Notes: generated from the letters alone by a model not told the origin. Positions 18,007 through 28,389 are shown, counted from the first letter of the stretch. The stretch is DNA of 64,000 nucleotides from Hyphococcus sp. (GCA_028289605.1 JANQON010000009.1:496001-560000); one strand, 5' to 3'. Numbers and translations: made by a program.

Positions 18007-19068
18007 TCATTCTGTTGTGAAAGACAATTGCGTGCGGTGGCGATAAACGTCTCCGGGCTCAAGTCGGGTTGACGGAAACCGCGGAATGTTCGGGGCGTTG
18101 GGAAATTTTTGCGTTTCAAGACAGATTCCCGCTGACCGCGAGAACCCGGATTTCCCGCCGTTTTCCAACTTGCCGCCCGTATAGACATGCAGCGACGGTT
18201 GGTCGGTTGAAACGTCAATCCGCCGGCCGCTCAACGCATGGCGAAGCGTCGCGGCTTGTTGCAGCCCGTCGCCGAAATCCGCCAACACAAAGTCATGGTC
18301 GAGCCATTCCGCCGCTTCGCCCAGAACTCGACGCTTGCGAAAATCAAAGTCGGATTGCGCGACACCGATATACTCCCCCGTCGGAACAGCGTCTCTGTCC
18401 AGCGCGAGGCGATTGTCTGCACAGATCTCAAGCTCATGACCGCCAACCGAAAAGAACGGAGCGCCGGCCAGATTGAAATAGGCGTGATGGGTCATGTTGA
18501 CATGCGTTACCGCGTCACATTCAGCCTCAAATTCAGTCGTCATTATGTCGTCATTGCTCAGGCGGTAGCGAACGGTTGCCTTGAGTTCTCCTGGAAATCC
18601 GCCGGCGCCGGCGGGGGAAACACAGGAAAATGCGATCGCCTCGCCCGCCGCGTCGCCAAGCGCTTCGCCGCGCCACACAGTCTTATGAAATCCTTCAACA
18701 CCGCTGTGAAGATGGTTTCCGTTTTCGTTTCTGTCGAGACGAACGACAGACCCATTGTCTTCATATTCGCCGTTTCTGATTCGGCCGGCGAAACGCCCGA
18801 CCACCGCGCCGATATAGTGAGAACAACGTTCGTACTCCTCCAGCGTCTCGTAGCTGAGGACGATATTGCGCCGCCGACCCGCCCGATCCGGCGTCCTGAT
18901 GCTGGTGATCGATGCGCCATACTCAATAGCGCGAAGCTCGAGCCCGTTTTTGTTTGAGATCGCAAATTCGGCGACCGGCGCACCAGATCGCGTCGCGCCG
19001 AAAATCCGGGTTGATTGTTCAGGGCGGTCCCGCTGCATGCGCAATTCATTTGATTCCACAATACTCAT
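18007..19068 (-). CDS. galM: Aldose 1-epimerase (mutarotase)
   Basis: A 353-residue GalM-family protein with YGASITSIRTPDR, VVGRFAGRIRNG, NHLHSGVEGF (active-site His), VNMTHHAYFNLAG (second catalytic His) and a C-terminal GICLETQKFPNAPN carrying the catalytic Glu. No signal peptide is visible, so it is probably cytoplasmic. It starts 9 bases after the stop of the GH43 gene and would interconvert anomers of xylose released by that enzyme, supplying the alpha anomer used by xylose isomerase. Confidence 0.93.
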   Translation of the reverse strand: MSIVESNELRMQRDRPEQSTRIFGATRSGAPVAEFAISNKNGLELRAIEYGASITSIRTPDRAGRRRNIVLSYETLEEYERCSHYIGAVVGRFAGRIRNGEYEDNGSVVRLDRNENGNHLHSGVEGFHKTVWRGEALGDAAGEAIAFSCVSPAGAGGFPGELKATVRYRLSNDDIMTTEFEAECDAVTHVNMTHHAYFNLAGAPFFSVGGHELEICADNRLALDRDAVPTGEYIGVAQSDFDFRKRRVLGEAAEWLDHDFVLADFGDGLQQAATLRHALSGRRIDVSTDQPSLHVYTGGKLENGGKSGFSRSAGICLETQKFPNAPNIPRFPSTRLEPGDVYRHRTQLSFTTE

Positions 19069-19077
19069 AGCGCGCGT

Positions 19078-20649
19078 TCAAAACTCCCGGTAGCAGAAGG
19101 ACGAAAAATCAGCATGCGCTCTTTGGCCGGTCAAATCCTGGCAAGCCATACCAACGAAAGCGCCGGTGAAATTGGCCCCTTCGCCTTTGCCGGCTTCATC
19201 GGACAGAATGCTTGCATCGAGCGCTTCGCCGACTTGCTTCCATCGCTCGCCGTCGCTCGACCAGAAGAATTCGAGTTTCGCGCCCTCAACGCGCACGCGC
19301 AGCCAAACCTCACTTATTTCCGACAGTGCGACAGGCGCATCCTTGATCGGGAATACAACGTGCAGGGATTGGTCGCCCAAACAACTCATGACCTGAAGCA
19401 CGCACCCGGCTTCGTCGTCGTGTGTGATATAGCAATAGTGAAACTTGTGGGCGTTGTAATAGACGGCAAGGCCCGCCGCCTGTTGAAAGTCATCGGGCGC
19501 AAACGCAACGCATGTCGATGCTTCAAAGTTAAAGTGCTGCTGGCGCCGGGCGACCAGAGCGGAATGAAACAAGCTGCCGAGGGAATCGCGTCCATAGAGC
19601 CTGAGGGCGCTCGGATTCTCCGTCAGCGAAAACAATTCAGACGGATCGGGAACACGCAACCACTGAAAGTCTTCCGGCAAGTCGCCGCCCGTGAATTCAT
19701 ACGTAACGTCCTGCAGCTCCGACGCGTCAGTCGCGTCGAGCGCCGATTCCGGATCGCTGAGCCGGACCCAACCGTCGTCGCTCCAGTGAATGGGTTGAAG
19801 CGCGGTTTCTCGACCCAGGAGACTGCGCTTTGAGTTCCCTAAGGGCCGGCTGCACAAATGCGCCAGCCACCAGTTACCGTCCTGGTCGTCAATGATTGAC
19901 CCGTGTCCGGTGCGTTGCAATTGCGCGGACGGGCGGTCGCGCGCGGTCAAGACATGCAACGCCGGATCGATTTCGTAGGGTCCCCAGATGTTCCGGGATC
20001 TGGCGAATGTGACCGCATGGCCATAGCCCGTGCCGCCTTCGGCCGTGATCAGGTAATAATACAAGCCGCGTTTGTAGAGATGCGGCCCCTCGGTGAAGCC
20101 TGTTGTTGATCCGTCAAAAATGATCTTCCGGGGGCCAACAAGTCTCCGCTCTTGGTGCGCATATTCCTGCAACACGATGCCGCGGAAATGGGTGCGGTCC
20201 GGGCGATGGTCCCAAACCATGTTCGTATGCCATTTGCGGCCGTCATCATCGTGAAACAGACTCGGGTCAAATCCGCTTGAATTGACATAGACGGGATCCG
20301 CCCATTCTCCATCAATACTAGGCGACCATGTTAAGAAGTTATGCGTGTCCTTAAAGTCTCCGTCGAAACGCGTGACCACCGTATAACAAAGCCAAAACAT
20401 CCCGTCCGCATAGGAAAGACACGGCGCCCAAACGCCGCATGAATCAGGGACGCCGGTCAAATCCAGCAGGCGCGCTTCATTGAGCGGCCTGCCCGCCAGA
20501 CGCCATGTCTGCAAATCGTTGGAATGATGAATCTGAACGCCCGGATACCATTCGAATGTCGAGGTCGCGATGTAGAAATCATCTCCGGCCCGGCAGATCG
20601 AGGGATCGGGATTGAATCCCCTGAGGATCGGATTCTTTATGCTCGCCAT
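19078..20649 (-). CDS. GH43 beta-xylosidase / alpha-L-arabinofuranosidase
   Basis: A 523-residue glycoside hydrolase family 43 enzyme. The five-bladed propeller starts NPILRGFNPDPSI (base D15), with the pKa-modulating Asp at 128 (SSGFDPSLFHDDDG) and the acid Glu at about 187 (GFTEGPHLYKRG). A C-terminal beta-sandwich (about 330-523) completes the layout of the XynB-like GH43 subfamily. No signal peptide, so it acts in the cytoplasm on imported xylo-oligosaccharides. It is first in a leftward operon with galM and the PhyH gene. A copy of the xylose-type operator lies about 165 bases upstream. Confidence 0.92.
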   Translation of the reverse strand: MASIKNPILRGFNPDPSICRAGDDFYIATSTFEWYPGVQIHHSNDLQTWRLAGRPLNEARLLDLTGVPDSCGVWAPCLSYADGMFWLCYTVVTRFDGDFKDTHNFLTWSPSIDGEWADPVYVNSSGFDPSLFHDDDGRKWHTNMVWDHRPDRTHFRGIVLQEYAHQERRLVGPRKIIFDGSTTGFTEGPHLYKRGLYYYLITAEGGTGYGHAVTFARSRNIWGPYEIDPALHVLTARDRPSAQLQRTGHGSIIDDQDGNWWLAHLCSRPLGNSKRSLLGRETALQPIHWSDDGWVRLSDPESALDATDASELQDVTYEFTGGDLPEDFQWLRVPDPSELFSLTENPSALRLYGRDSLGSLFHSALVARRQQHFNFEASTCVAFAPDDFQQAAGLAVYYNAHKFHYCYITHDDEAGCVLQVMSCLGDQSLHVVFPIKDAPVALSEISEVWLRVRVEGAKLEFFWSSDGERWKQVGEALDASILSDEAGKGEGANFTGAFVGMACQDLTGQRAHADFSSFCYREF

Positions 20650-20805
20650 CTTTGACCCACCGTTGTCTCCGCTGACCCTAGAATAGTCTTGATCGGGACG
20701 AAAACGGCCGACGTTTGGGAGGAGACGCCGGCCGCCGCCGCAGACAAAGCGGACTGAACCCCACTTTCAACATTTTCGCTCGGGCGCCGCCCGGCGGAAT
20801 GTGAA

Positions 20806-20823
20806 AATGGTAGCGCTACCATT
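20806..20823. promoter_or_regulatory. XylR-type operator upstream of the GH43 operon
   Basis: AATGGTAGCGCTACCATT, an 18-bp perfect palindrome with the same 14-base core as the sites at 13354 and 22029. It lies between the end of the regulator gene and the start of the GH43 gene, in position to control the GH43-galM-phyH unit. Confidence 0.8.
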
Positions 20824-20864
20824 CTGACGTTTCACCGCCGCCTGTCAATAGCGGTTCTCCGCGC

Positions 20865-21926
20865 TCAGCTTGACGCCGGCGGCGCGCTTGTGCTCGCGCC
20901 CAAAACGATTTTGTATTTCATCTTCACCAGTTCAGACTGGTTTGCGCCGACGACTTGCGCGCTCCCGATCAGGTCCAGAAGCGAATTGATGGCCCCTGCG
21001 GCCATTTCCGCGAGAGGCTGCTTGACCGTCGTCAGCCGCGGAAACACCGCAGAGGCCAGGGGCGAATCGTCGAAACCGACAACAGAAAGGTTTGTCGGAA
21101 CCTTCAACCCTTCTGACGCCGCGACCGCAAGACATGCCGCCGCCATATCGTCATTGCTTGCAAATATCGCTGTTGGTCGCGGCGCCATAGCCAACAGCTT
21201 GCGCGCCGCCTTCAAGCCGGAATCATACGTGAACAGACCGCGTACGATCAGTTTCTTGTCGAACGCCAGACCGTGCGCCGCAAGCGCGTCTTTGTATCCG
21301 CGAAGACGCTCGCCCGTGGAAAACTGATTGGGGTTGCCCTTGATAAAGCCTATCCGCTCATGGCCGAGTTCGATAAGATAGTCGGTGATTTCCTTTGCAG
21401 CTGCATAGTCGTCAATGCAGATTTTTCGATTGCGGCCGCTCCCGCTCAGTCCGGACAAAAACACCGCGGGAATGTCGTTTTCCAGCAGGAAATCGCGGAC
21501 ACTGGCGTAGTCGCTGAGCGGCGGCGGCACAATGACACCATCATATTCTCCGATCAGGCTGGAAAGGCTGTCCTCGACCTTTTCTTCGGAAGCGGATTCT
21601 GAAACCTTTTGCACCAGCAACTGGTGTCCGTGCCGACTGATCTCCTCCAGGGCGCCGACGAGCAATTCACTCAAATAAAACGCCGACGGGTTTCCATAGA
21701 GAAGCGCAACCTTATAGGCCCGATTGCCGGCAAGCGCCCGCGCCGACAGATTTGGCTTATAATTAAGCGCGGCGACAGACTCTAGAACGCGCTCCTTGGT
21801 GGAGCTGCGAACATTCGCCTCTCCGTTAATGACGCGCGACACCGTCATCGGCGACACGCCTGCATGGCGCGCCACATCGCTGAGCTTGACTGTTTTTTCC
21901 TTCTGCAATGCGCTCCGGCCCGCCAT
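20865..21926 (-). CDS. LacI-family transcriptional regulator, probable xylose regulator
   Basis: A 353-residue repressor. The LacI helix-turn-helix is at about residues 14-35 (VKLSDVARHAGVSPMTVSRVING), followed by a hinge (YKPNLSARALAG) and a periplasmic-binding-protein-like effector domain (VALLYGNPSAFYLSELL, GHERIGFIKGNP, AIFASNDDMAAACL, LSVVGFDDSPLA). It is divergent from xylB, with one operator between them, and two more copies of that operator lie upstream of the GH43 and TonB/GH26 units. That arrangement makes it the obvious regulator, with xylose or a related sugar as inducer. It probably acts like C. crescentus XylR, but orthology is not shown. Confidence 0.92.
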   Translation of the reverse strand: MAGRSALQKEKTVKLSDVARHAGVSPMTVSRVINGEANVRSSTKERVLESVAALNYKPNLSARALAGNRAYKVALLYGNPSAFYLSELLVGALEEISRHGHQLLVQKVSESASEEKVEDSLSSLIGEYDGVIVPPPLSDYASVRDFLLENDIPAVFLSGLSGSGRNRKICIDDYAAAKEITDYLIELGHERIGFIKGNPNQFSTGERLRGYKDALAAHGLAFDKKLIVRGLFTYDSGLKAARKLLAMAPRPTAIFASNDDMAAACLAVAASEGLKVPTNLSVVGFDDSPLASAVFPRLTTVKQPLAEMAAGAINSLLDLIGSAQVVGANQSELVKMKYKIVLGASTSAPPASS

Positions 21927-22028
21927 GAACGTATCCGCCTTATCGCCTCCCTTTAACCCGATTGCCGTCGTCCGGTAAGTGCGGCCCGGCCTTCAAACGT
22001 CACGCGCCGCCACGATTGACGAACCGAA

Positions 22029-22044
22029 ATGTTAGCGCTACCAT
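22029..22044. promoter_or_regulatory. XylR-type operator before xylB (one mismatch)
   Basis: ATGTTAGCGCTACCAT has the same core as the other two sites with one base breaking symmetry. It overlaps an in-frame ATG at 22029, which argues that the true xylB start is the ATG at 22080. It stands between the divergent regulator and xylB genes, allowing control of both. Confidence 0.75.
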
Positions 22045-22079
22045 TTTCAAAATCAAGTCAGCCGGAAACTCCTGATCTT

Positions 22080-23540
22080 ATGTATTTGGGCATCGACATC
22101 GGTACGTCAGCAGTCAAATGCGTCGCGGTCGACGCTGACGGCGAAACGCTGGAACAGACGTCGGCGGCGCTCGCGGTGTCGCGCCCAAAGCCGCTTTATT
22201 CGGAGCAAAATCCCGCCGACTGGTGGGCCGCGACGAATAAAGCCGTTGCGGACGTCTCCCCCGCTCTCCGCGCGGACGTCGCCGCGATCGGCCTGTCCGG
22301 CCAGATGCACGGCGCGACGCTCATCGGCGAAGACGGCGCAGCGATTCGCCCGGCGATCCTCTGGAATGACGGGCGCAGTCTTGACGAATGCCATCAGCTC
22401 GAAGCGCAGTGTCCCGCGCTTGGGGATGTTACCGGAAACCGGGCGATGCCAGGTTTTACGGCGCCCAAACTCCTGTGGCTGAAAAACCATGAGCCCGACG
22501 CCTTTGATGCGGCCAAGCGCGTCCTCTTACCGAAGGACTATGTCAGGCTCCGGATGACCGGAGACTATGCATCGGATATGTCTGACTCCGCTGGGACGCT
22601 TTGGCTGAACACAGAGCGGAGAGATTGGGCTGACGACGTCCTTGAGGTCTGCGGCCTATCGCGACAGCAGATGCCGTCTCTATACGAAGGAAACGACTTT
22701 ACGGGGGAACTGCGCCGGGAATTGGCGGAGGCGTGGGGCATGCGCGTTGTTCCGGTCGCAGCGGGCGGCGGGGACAACGCCGCCGGCGCCGTCGGTTCAG
22801 GCACGGTCAGGCCGGGCGACGCCTTCCTTTCGTTGGGCACCTCAGGCGTGACATTTCTCGCGGATGATCGCTATCGCCCTAATCCTGAAGGCGGCGTTCA
22901 TACATTTTGTCATGCGCTTCCGGGACGATGGCACCAGATGTCGGTCATGTTGAGTGCGGCGAGCGCTGTCGACTGGGTCGCCAAGATCGCCGGCTTCAGA
23001 GATCCCGCAAGCCTTTTTGACGCGGCTGAACACGCAAATGCGCTCTGCTTGAGCGAGCTGTTTCTGCCCTATCTGACAGGCGAGCGAACGCCCCATAATG
23101 ATCCCCTTGCGCAGGGCGTTTTCTTTGGGCTGACGCAAAACACGGATCGCGTATCGCTTGCGCAGGCGGCGCTGGAAGGCGTGGCGTTCGGCCTCGCCGA
23201 CGGCGTCGACGCGCTGCACGACACAGGCGCGGCGATTGAAACGCTCACCGTGATCGGCGGCGGCGCAAGGTCGAAATACTGGGGCAGGATCCTGGCGTCG
23301 GTTCTAAACCAGCCTTTGATCTATCGCGCCGGCGCCGAAGTCGGTCCCGCCTACGGCGCCGCCCGCCTCGCCCGGCTCGCATTAACCGGAGAAAGCGTTG
23401 AAGACGTCTGCACCCCGCCGCCGATACGCGACATTATCGAACCGTCCGAGAAGATGAGAGATCACTTCGCCGCACGGCGCGGCCTGTTCCAGAACCTCTA
23501 CAAAAACCTGTCGCCGCTGTTCAGGGAGAACGTTCAATGA
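22080..23540 (+). CDS. xylB: Xylulokinase
   Basis: A 486-residue FGGY-family kinase. It has the N-terminal phosphate-1 motif [26 protein letters not shown] (sugar-binding region), AILWNDGRS with the substrate-contacting Asp, and the C-terminal FGGY-type motif ending [15 protein letters not shown]. The start at ATG 22080 gives the usual MYLGIDIG beginning; the upstream in-frame ATG at 22029 falls inside the operator. The stop overlaps the xylA start (ATGA), indicating coupled translation. It phosphorylates D-xylulose made by xylose isomerase. Confidence 0.95.
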   Translation: MYLGIDIGTSAVKCVAVDADGETLEQTSAALAVSRPKPLYSEQNPADWWAATNKAVADVSPALRADVAAIGLSGQMHGATLIGEDGAAIRPAILWNDGRSLDECHQLEAQCPALGDVTGNRAMPGFTAPKLLWLKNHEPDAFDAAKRVLLPKDYVRLRMTGDYASDMSDSAGTLWLNTERRDWADDVLEVCGLSRQQMPSLYEGNDFTGELRRELAEAWGMRVVPVAAGGGDNAAGAVGSGTVRPGDAFLSLGTSGVTFLADDRYRPNPEGGVHTFCHALPGRWHQMSVMLSAASAVDWVAKIAGFRDPASLFDAAEHANALCLSELFLPYLTGERTPHNDPLAQGVFFGLTQNTDRVSLAQAALEGVAFGLADGVDALHDTGAAIETLTVIGGGARSKYWGRILASVLNQPLIYRAGAEVGPAYGAARLARLALTGESVEDVCTPPPIRDIIEPSEKMRDHFAARRGLFQNLYKNLSPLFRENVQ

Positions 23541-24856
23541 CGGCTAGCTATTTCGCTGACATTCCAAAGGTTGAGTTCAAGGGACCAGACAGCGAGGACC
23601 CATTCTCTTACCGGTACTACGACCGCTCCCAAATTGTTCTCGGAAAAACGATGGAGGAGCATTTACGCTTCGCCGTCTGTTACTGGCATACGTTCTGTTG
23701 GGACGGGTTCGACGTCTTCGGCGCCGGGACGTTCAATCGCCCATGGCATGCGGGCGACCTCGATCAGGCTGCGGCGGAACGCAAACTTGATGAAGCGTTC
23801 GCGTTTTTTACGCGGCTTGGCGTTCCCTATTTTTGTTTCCACGATGTCGACGTGATGGCGGCGGCCGAGACGCCGGCGGACCATGTTCGCCATCTGTCGG
23901 CGATTGTCGACAAGATTGCCGACAAAATGGCCGAGACCGGGGTAAATCTTCTTTGGGGTACGGCCAATGTCTTCAGTCACCCCCGATATATGGCCGGCGG
24001 CGCAACCAATCCGGACCCGGACGTCGCCGCTTTTGCAGCGTTGCAAGTGGCGCACGCTATGGAAGCCACGCACAAGCTGAACGGCGAAAACTACGTTCTC
24101 TGGGGCGGCCGCGAGGGGTATGACTGTCTTCTGAACACCGATATGCGCCGGGAGCTCGACCAGTTAGGCCGCTTCCTGACAATGGTTGTCGAACACAAAC
24201 ACAAAATCGGATTTGAGGGCACGATACTGATCGAGCCTAAACCGCATGAGCCTACGAAACACCAATACGACACTGATGTCGCAACGGTTTACGGCTTTCT
24301 GAAACGCTATGGCCTCGAGAACGAGGTGCGCGTCAATATTGAAGCCAACCACGCAACGCTTGCTGGACACTCATTCGAACACGAAATCGCACTTGCAAGC
24401 GACCTCGGCATATTCGGATCGGTTGATATGAACCGCGGCGACCCTCAAAATGGGTGGGACACCGATCAATTTCCCAATGACCTTCGAGAGATTACGCTCG
24501 CGCTGTACTATATACTGAAAAGTGGCGGGTTCACGACGGGCGGTTTTAACTTTGATGCGAAAGTTCGGCGTCAAAGCATTGATGCGGAAGATCTGTTTCA
24601 CGGGCACATCGGCGCGATAGACCTGACCGCCCGGGCATTTCTGAACGCCGCCGCCATGCTCGAAGACAACGTAATTTCCCAATTCGTCGAAGATCGTTAC
24701 GCCGGTTGGAAGACCGGCATCGGCGCGCAAATGCTGGGTCGGGACGCAAGCCTTGCCGACGTCGCCGCCTATGCGGTCGATCAAAATATTCAGCCTGCGC
24801 TTAAATCGGGCCGCCAGGAGTGGCTTGAAAATTACCTCACCCGTCATGTGAAATAG
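23537..24856 (+). CDS. xylA: Xylose isomerase
   Basis: A 439-residue class II xylose isomerase. YFCFHDVDV carries the H102/D105 pair, [10 protein letters not shown] the early aromatic and His residues, [16 protein letters not shown] the metal-binding Glu and substrate Lys, and [17 protein letters not shown] the second metal site. A GGGAGAAC box precedes the ATG that overlaps the xylB stop. Together with xylB and the transaldolase it defines the isomerase route into the pentose-phosphate pathway, not the oxidative Weimberg route known from Caulobacter. Confidence 0.96.
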   Translation: MTASYFADIPKVEFKGPDSEDPFSYRYYDRSQIVLGKTMEEHLRFAVCYWHTFCWDGFDVFGAGTFNRPWHAGDLDQAAAERKLDEAFAFFTRLGVPYFCFHDVDVMAAAETPADHVRHLSAIVDKIADKMAETGVNLLWGTANVFSHPRYMAGGATNPDPDVAAFAALQVAHAMEATHKLNGENYVLWGGREGYDCLLNTDMRRELDQLGRFLTMVVEHKHKIGFEGTILIEPKPHEPTKHQYDTDVATVYGFLKRYGLENEVRVNIEANHATLAGHSFEHEIALASDLGIFGSVDMNRGDPQNGWDTDQFPNDLREITLALYYILKSGGFTTGGFNFDAKVRRQSIDAEDLFHGHIGAIDLTARAFLNAAAMLEDNVISQFVEDRYAGWKTGIGAQMLGRDASLADVAAYAVDQNIQPALKSGRQEWLENYLTRHVK

Positions 24857-24870
24857 ACAAGGGAACATTC

Positions 24871-25524
24871 ATGAAGTTTTTTGCAGACACAGCCGAGGTC
24901 GACGCAATCCGGTCGCTGGAAGAAGCCGGCCTGATTGATGGCGTAACAACAAATCCGTCCCTGATCAAAAAGTCGGGAAGAGCGTTTCGTCAAGTCGTCG
25001 AGGAGATCTGCGCCGTAACCAAAGGTCCTGTGAGCGCGGAAGTCACCGCCGTGAACGCCCAGGCGATGATTGATGAGGGGCAATCGCTCGCCGCGATTGC
25101 TAACAATATTACAGTCAAGCTGCCGCTCACAGTGGAGGGCCTCAAAGCATGCCGCGCCCTGACCCGTGACGGCGTCATGACAAACGTAACGCTTTGCTTT
25201 TCAGCGCCCCAGGCGCTACTCGCTGCGAAAGCCGGCGCAACGTTTATTTCGCCCTTCGTGGGACGGCTTGATGATATTCATACGGACGGCATGGCGCTCA
25301 TTCAGGACATCCGGACAATCTACGACAATTACGATTACAAAACGGAAGTTCTTGCAGCCTCCATTCGTACGCCTAATCATATCAAAGAGTGCGCAATAGC
25401 CGGCGCCGATGTCGCCACGGCGCCGCCTGACGTATTGTGGCGACTGGCCGAACACCCGCTGACGCATAGTGGGCTCGACGCATTTCTGAAAGACTGGCAA
25501 GCGACCGGCCAGTCCGTGATTTAA
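24871..25524 (+). CDS. Transaldolase / fructose-6-phosphate aldolase (small type)
   Basis: A 217-residue TalC/FSA-type class I aldolase. The start [14 protein letters not shown] and the [12 protein letters not shown] motif are typical, and the Schiff-base Lys is K83 in NNITVKLPL. The C-terminal [13 protein letters not shown] also fits the family. The ATG has AGGGAAC upstream and follows xylA by 14 bases. In this operon a transaldolase role in recycling pentose phosphates is more likely than free aldolase activity. Confidence 0.92.
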   Translation: MKFFADTAEVDAIRSLEEAGLIDGVTTNPSLIKKSGRAFRQVVEEICAVTKGPVSAEVTAVNAQAMIDEGQSLAAIANNITVKLPLTVEGLKACRALTRDGVMTNVTLCFSAPQALLAAKAGATFISPFVGRLDDIHTDGMALIQDIRTIYDNYDYKTEVLAASIRTPNHIKECAIAGADVATAPPDVLWRLAEHPLTHSGLDAFLKDWQATGQSVI

Positions 25525-25553
25525 ATCAACAAGCGGAGACCTATGACTGCCGG

Positions 25554-25566
25554 CGAAACCGTTTCG
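25554..25566. promoter_or_regulatory. Inverted repeat upstream of the GH3 gene
   Basis: CGAAAC-C-GTTTCG, two 6-base arms around one base, about 180 bases before the GH3 start. It resembles some LacI/GalR half-sites but differs from the three xylose-type operators. Confidence 0.25.
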
Positions 25567-25740
25567 AGTATCGGATCTCTTTAGCAGGTAAAATATCGGG
25601 AGGCCCTGGAATTATCCGTTTACGCCGCGACCTTGTTTGATGTAGCAACCATGTCGGTATCATCAACCGGACCTTTCGGACTATCCAGCGGACTAGAACG
25701 CGCTGCTGCATTCGCATCGACCATCAAAGGCAAGGCCGTC

Positions 25741-28311
25741 ATGACGCGACATTCGTTTTCCATGGGTTGGCGCCCGCGTTTCGCTCTCAGCATTTGTCTC
25801 AGCCTTGTTTTAGCAGCCTGTATAGAGGCGCCGGAGACCGATCCCATGCCAGAAGCCACATCCAGCGACATGAAGGCAAGTGTTGTCGCAACTCCCGAAA
25901 ACTGGCCGCCGATAGCCGTTCCCATCGCAAAGGACGAAGCGTTGGAGAAAGAAATCGACGAGATTCTTGCGCGGATGAGTCTGGAACACAAAGTCGGGCA
26001 AATCATTCAGGCGGATATCGGGTCCGTCACCCCTGAAGACGTTCGCCGCTACCATCTCGGCTCCGTTTTGAATGGCGGAAATTCAGCTCCGGGTGGAAAT
26101 CTGCGCGCCTCGCCCGACGAATGGCTGGCGCTCGCGGACGCATTCTGGGAAGCGTCCATGACCGCGGACGGACCGGGGATTCCGATAATCTGGGGAACAG
26201 ATGCGGTTCACGGCCATTCGAATGTGACGGGGGCGACCGTGTTCCCTCACAACATCGGCCTTGGCGCGACGCGCGACGCGACGTTGATTGAAGCGATCGG
26301 TGCCGCAACCGCAAGAGAAGTCGCTGTTACCGGTCTCGACTGGACATTCGCCCCAACGCTCGCCGTAGCATTGGACGATCGGTGGGGCAGGTCATATGAA
26401 TCCTATGCGGAGGATCCGGCGCTGGTCGCGGAGTTAGGCGCTGCGTTGGTCGTCGGACTTCAGGGCGCCCCCGGTTCGGATGCGTTCCTTGGCCACGATA
26501 AGGTTGTCGCAACATCAAAGCATTTTGTCGGCGACGGCGGCACGCTGGACGGCCGCGATCAGGGCGAAACCATCGCCTCGGAAGCGGAGCTACGCGACAT
26601 TCACGCTGCCGGTTACGTCACCACCCTGGAAGCGGGCGTTCAAAGCGTCATGGCGTCTTTCTCCAGTTGGGAAGGACGCAAAATGCATGGCCGCGAAGAC
26701 TTGTTGACCGATCTCCTGAAGCACCGGTGGCGGTTTGACGGTATGGTTGTCGGCGACTGGAACGGGCACGGACAAATTGAAGGCTGCACCGCGGAAGACT
26801 GCCCCGACGCGGTGAATGCGGGGCTTGATCTCTACATGGCGCCGGACAGCTGGAAGAACCTCTACCGATCAACGCTCGCCCATGTACGGTCGGGACGCAT
26901 CGCCGAATCCCGCCTTGAAGACGCTGTGCGCCGCGTCTTGCGGACGAAACTGCGCGCTGGCCTCTTTGACAAACCGAAACCCAGTGAGCGTCCGCTCGCC
27001 GCTAATTGGGCGTTGCTCGGCGGCGTCGATCACACCGACTTGGCGCGGGAAGCGGTGCGTAAATCCGCCGTCTTGCTGAAAAACAATGCAAACGTATTAC
27101 CGCTCCAGCCGAAGTTGCGCGTCCTGATCGCCGGTGCCGCCGCGGACGATCTCAGCATGCTTTCCGGCGGCTGGACTCTTTCCTGGCAAGGCGACGGCGT
27201 CAGCAAGGCGGACTTTCCCAACAGCGAAACCATCCTCGACGGCGTACGTCGCGTCGTAAGCGCAGCAGGCGGCGAAACGGAATACAGCGCTGAAGGCGAG
27301 TGGAACGAAAATCCGGACGCCGCAATCGTTGTCTTTGGCGAAGCGCCTTACGCCGAATTTCGCGGCGATATTGCGACGCTCGACTACAAGCCGGGCGACG
27401 ACCGGGACCTCGCCATGCTAAAGCGATTACGAATGGATGGTATTCCCACAATCGCCGTCTTCCTTTCGGGGCGGCCGCTTTGGGTCAATCCGGAACTGAA
27501 CGCATCCGACGCATTCGTTGCCGCCTTCCTTCCCGGCGCACAGGCGGGCGCCCTCGCCGACATTCTCTTTTCAGATGAAGCGGGAAACGTCACTCACGAC
27601 TTCAGCGGGCGGCTATCGTTTTCATGGCCCGAGGATGCCGACCAATACCGTCTTAATCCTGACGATCCCGGCTATGAACCGCTCTTTCCCTTCGGATACG
27701 GACTGACCTACGCTGATCGCGAAAACATCGGGCCGCTTCATAAAAATGCGGTCGTTGCGGATGTCGATTACAGTATCCTGTTTGATCGCGGCGCGCCGCT
27801 TGGCGAGTGGAAGGCGTTTCTGGCTGACGGCGAAGGCGTGTCGGAATGGCGATCCGGCCGGACGTCGTCTCCGACCGGCGCATTAACGGCGCAGTCCGCA
27901 GACCTCGGCCAGCAGGAAAACGCCGTCCGTCTCGCCTGGAATGGAAACGGCGCGGCGCGTTACGTCATGCAACACGAAGCGGTGGACCTGACGCGCGAGG
28001 TCGACGCCCAATTTGAGCTTATAATCGATTACCTGGTCGAAATTCCGGCCGAAGGCCCGGTATCCCTCACCTTCACCTGCGGCGATGATTGCGCGTCAGC
28101 TTTTGACGTCAGCGAATCGTTTCAGTTGTCGCCCGACGCGGGCGTTTCCAGCCTGGCGATACCGCTGAATTGTCTGACGCAATATGGCGTAGACGTTGCT
28201 CAAATCGACACATTTTCTCTGAGTGCGAGCGCGCGCCTGACGGCGGTCATATCCCGTATTGCGATTGCGCCAAGGACCGAACCATCAGAATGCCCGACGC
28301 TCGCGCAATAA
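25741..28311 (+). CDS. GH3 beta-glycosidase lipoprotein (ExoP-like)
   Basis: An 856-residue glycoside hydrolase family 3 enzyme. The N-terminal lipoprotein signal ends LVLAAC. The TIM-barrel domain contains GIPIIWGTDAVHGHSNV and FVGDGGTLDGRDQGE. The nucleophile Asp lies in MVVGDWNGHG. The alpha/beta sandwich (VLLKNNANVLPL) and a C-terminal domain starting about residue 680 (VVADVDYSILFDRG) complete the ExoP layout. Members cleave beta-glucosides or beta-xylosides; here xylosides are plausible. I chose ATG 25741 because the lipoprotein signal begins there; the frame is open to 25633 without a good start. It follows the xylose operon but lacks the xylose-type palindrome. Confidence 0.9.
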   Translation: MTRHSFSMGWRPRFALSICLSLVLAACIEAPETDPMPEATSSDMKASVVATPENWPPIAVPIAKDEALEKEIDEILARMSLEHKVGQIIQADIGSVTPEDVRRYHLGSVLNGGNSAPGGNLRASPDEWLALADAFWEASMTADGPGIPIIWGTDAVHGHSNVTGATVFPHNIGLGATRDATLIEAIGAATAREVAVTGLDWTFAPTLAVALDDRWGRSYESYAEDPALVAELGAALVVGLQGAPGSDAFLGHDKVVATSKHFVGDGGTLDGRDQGETIASEAELRDIHAAGYVTTLEAGVQSVMASFSSWEGRKMHGREDLLTDLLKHRWRFDGMVVGDWNGHGQIEGCTAEDCPDAVNAGLDLYMAPDSWKNLYRSTLAHVRSGRIAESRLEDAVRRVLRTKLRAGLFDKPKPSERPLAANWALLGGVDHTDLAREAVRKSAVLLKNNANVLPLQPKLRVLIAGAAADDLSMLSGGWTLSWQGDGVSKADFPNSETILDGVRRVVSAAGGETEYSAEGEWNENPDAAIVVFGEAPYAEFRGDIATLDYKPGDDRDLAMLKRLRMDGIPTIAVFLSGRPLWVNPELNASDAFVAAFLPGAQAGALADILFSDEAGNVTHDFSGRLSFSWPEDADQYRLNPDDPGYEPLFPFGYGLTYADRENIGPLHKNAVVADVDYSILFDRGAPLGEWKAFLADGEGVSEWRSGRTSSPTGALTAQSADLGQQENAVRLAWNGNGAARYVMQHEAVDLTREVDAQFELIIDYLVEIPAEGPVSLTFTCGDDCASAFDVSESFQLSPDAGVSSLAIPLNCLTQYGVDVAQIDTFSLSASARLTAVISRIAIAPRTEPSECPTLAQ

Positions 28312-28389
28312 TCAGCATCGCCAAGCAACGATCTCACTACACGGCGCTTTGACAAGGCTTTGTTTCGGCCGCGCCCTAAAGTGCGCTTG

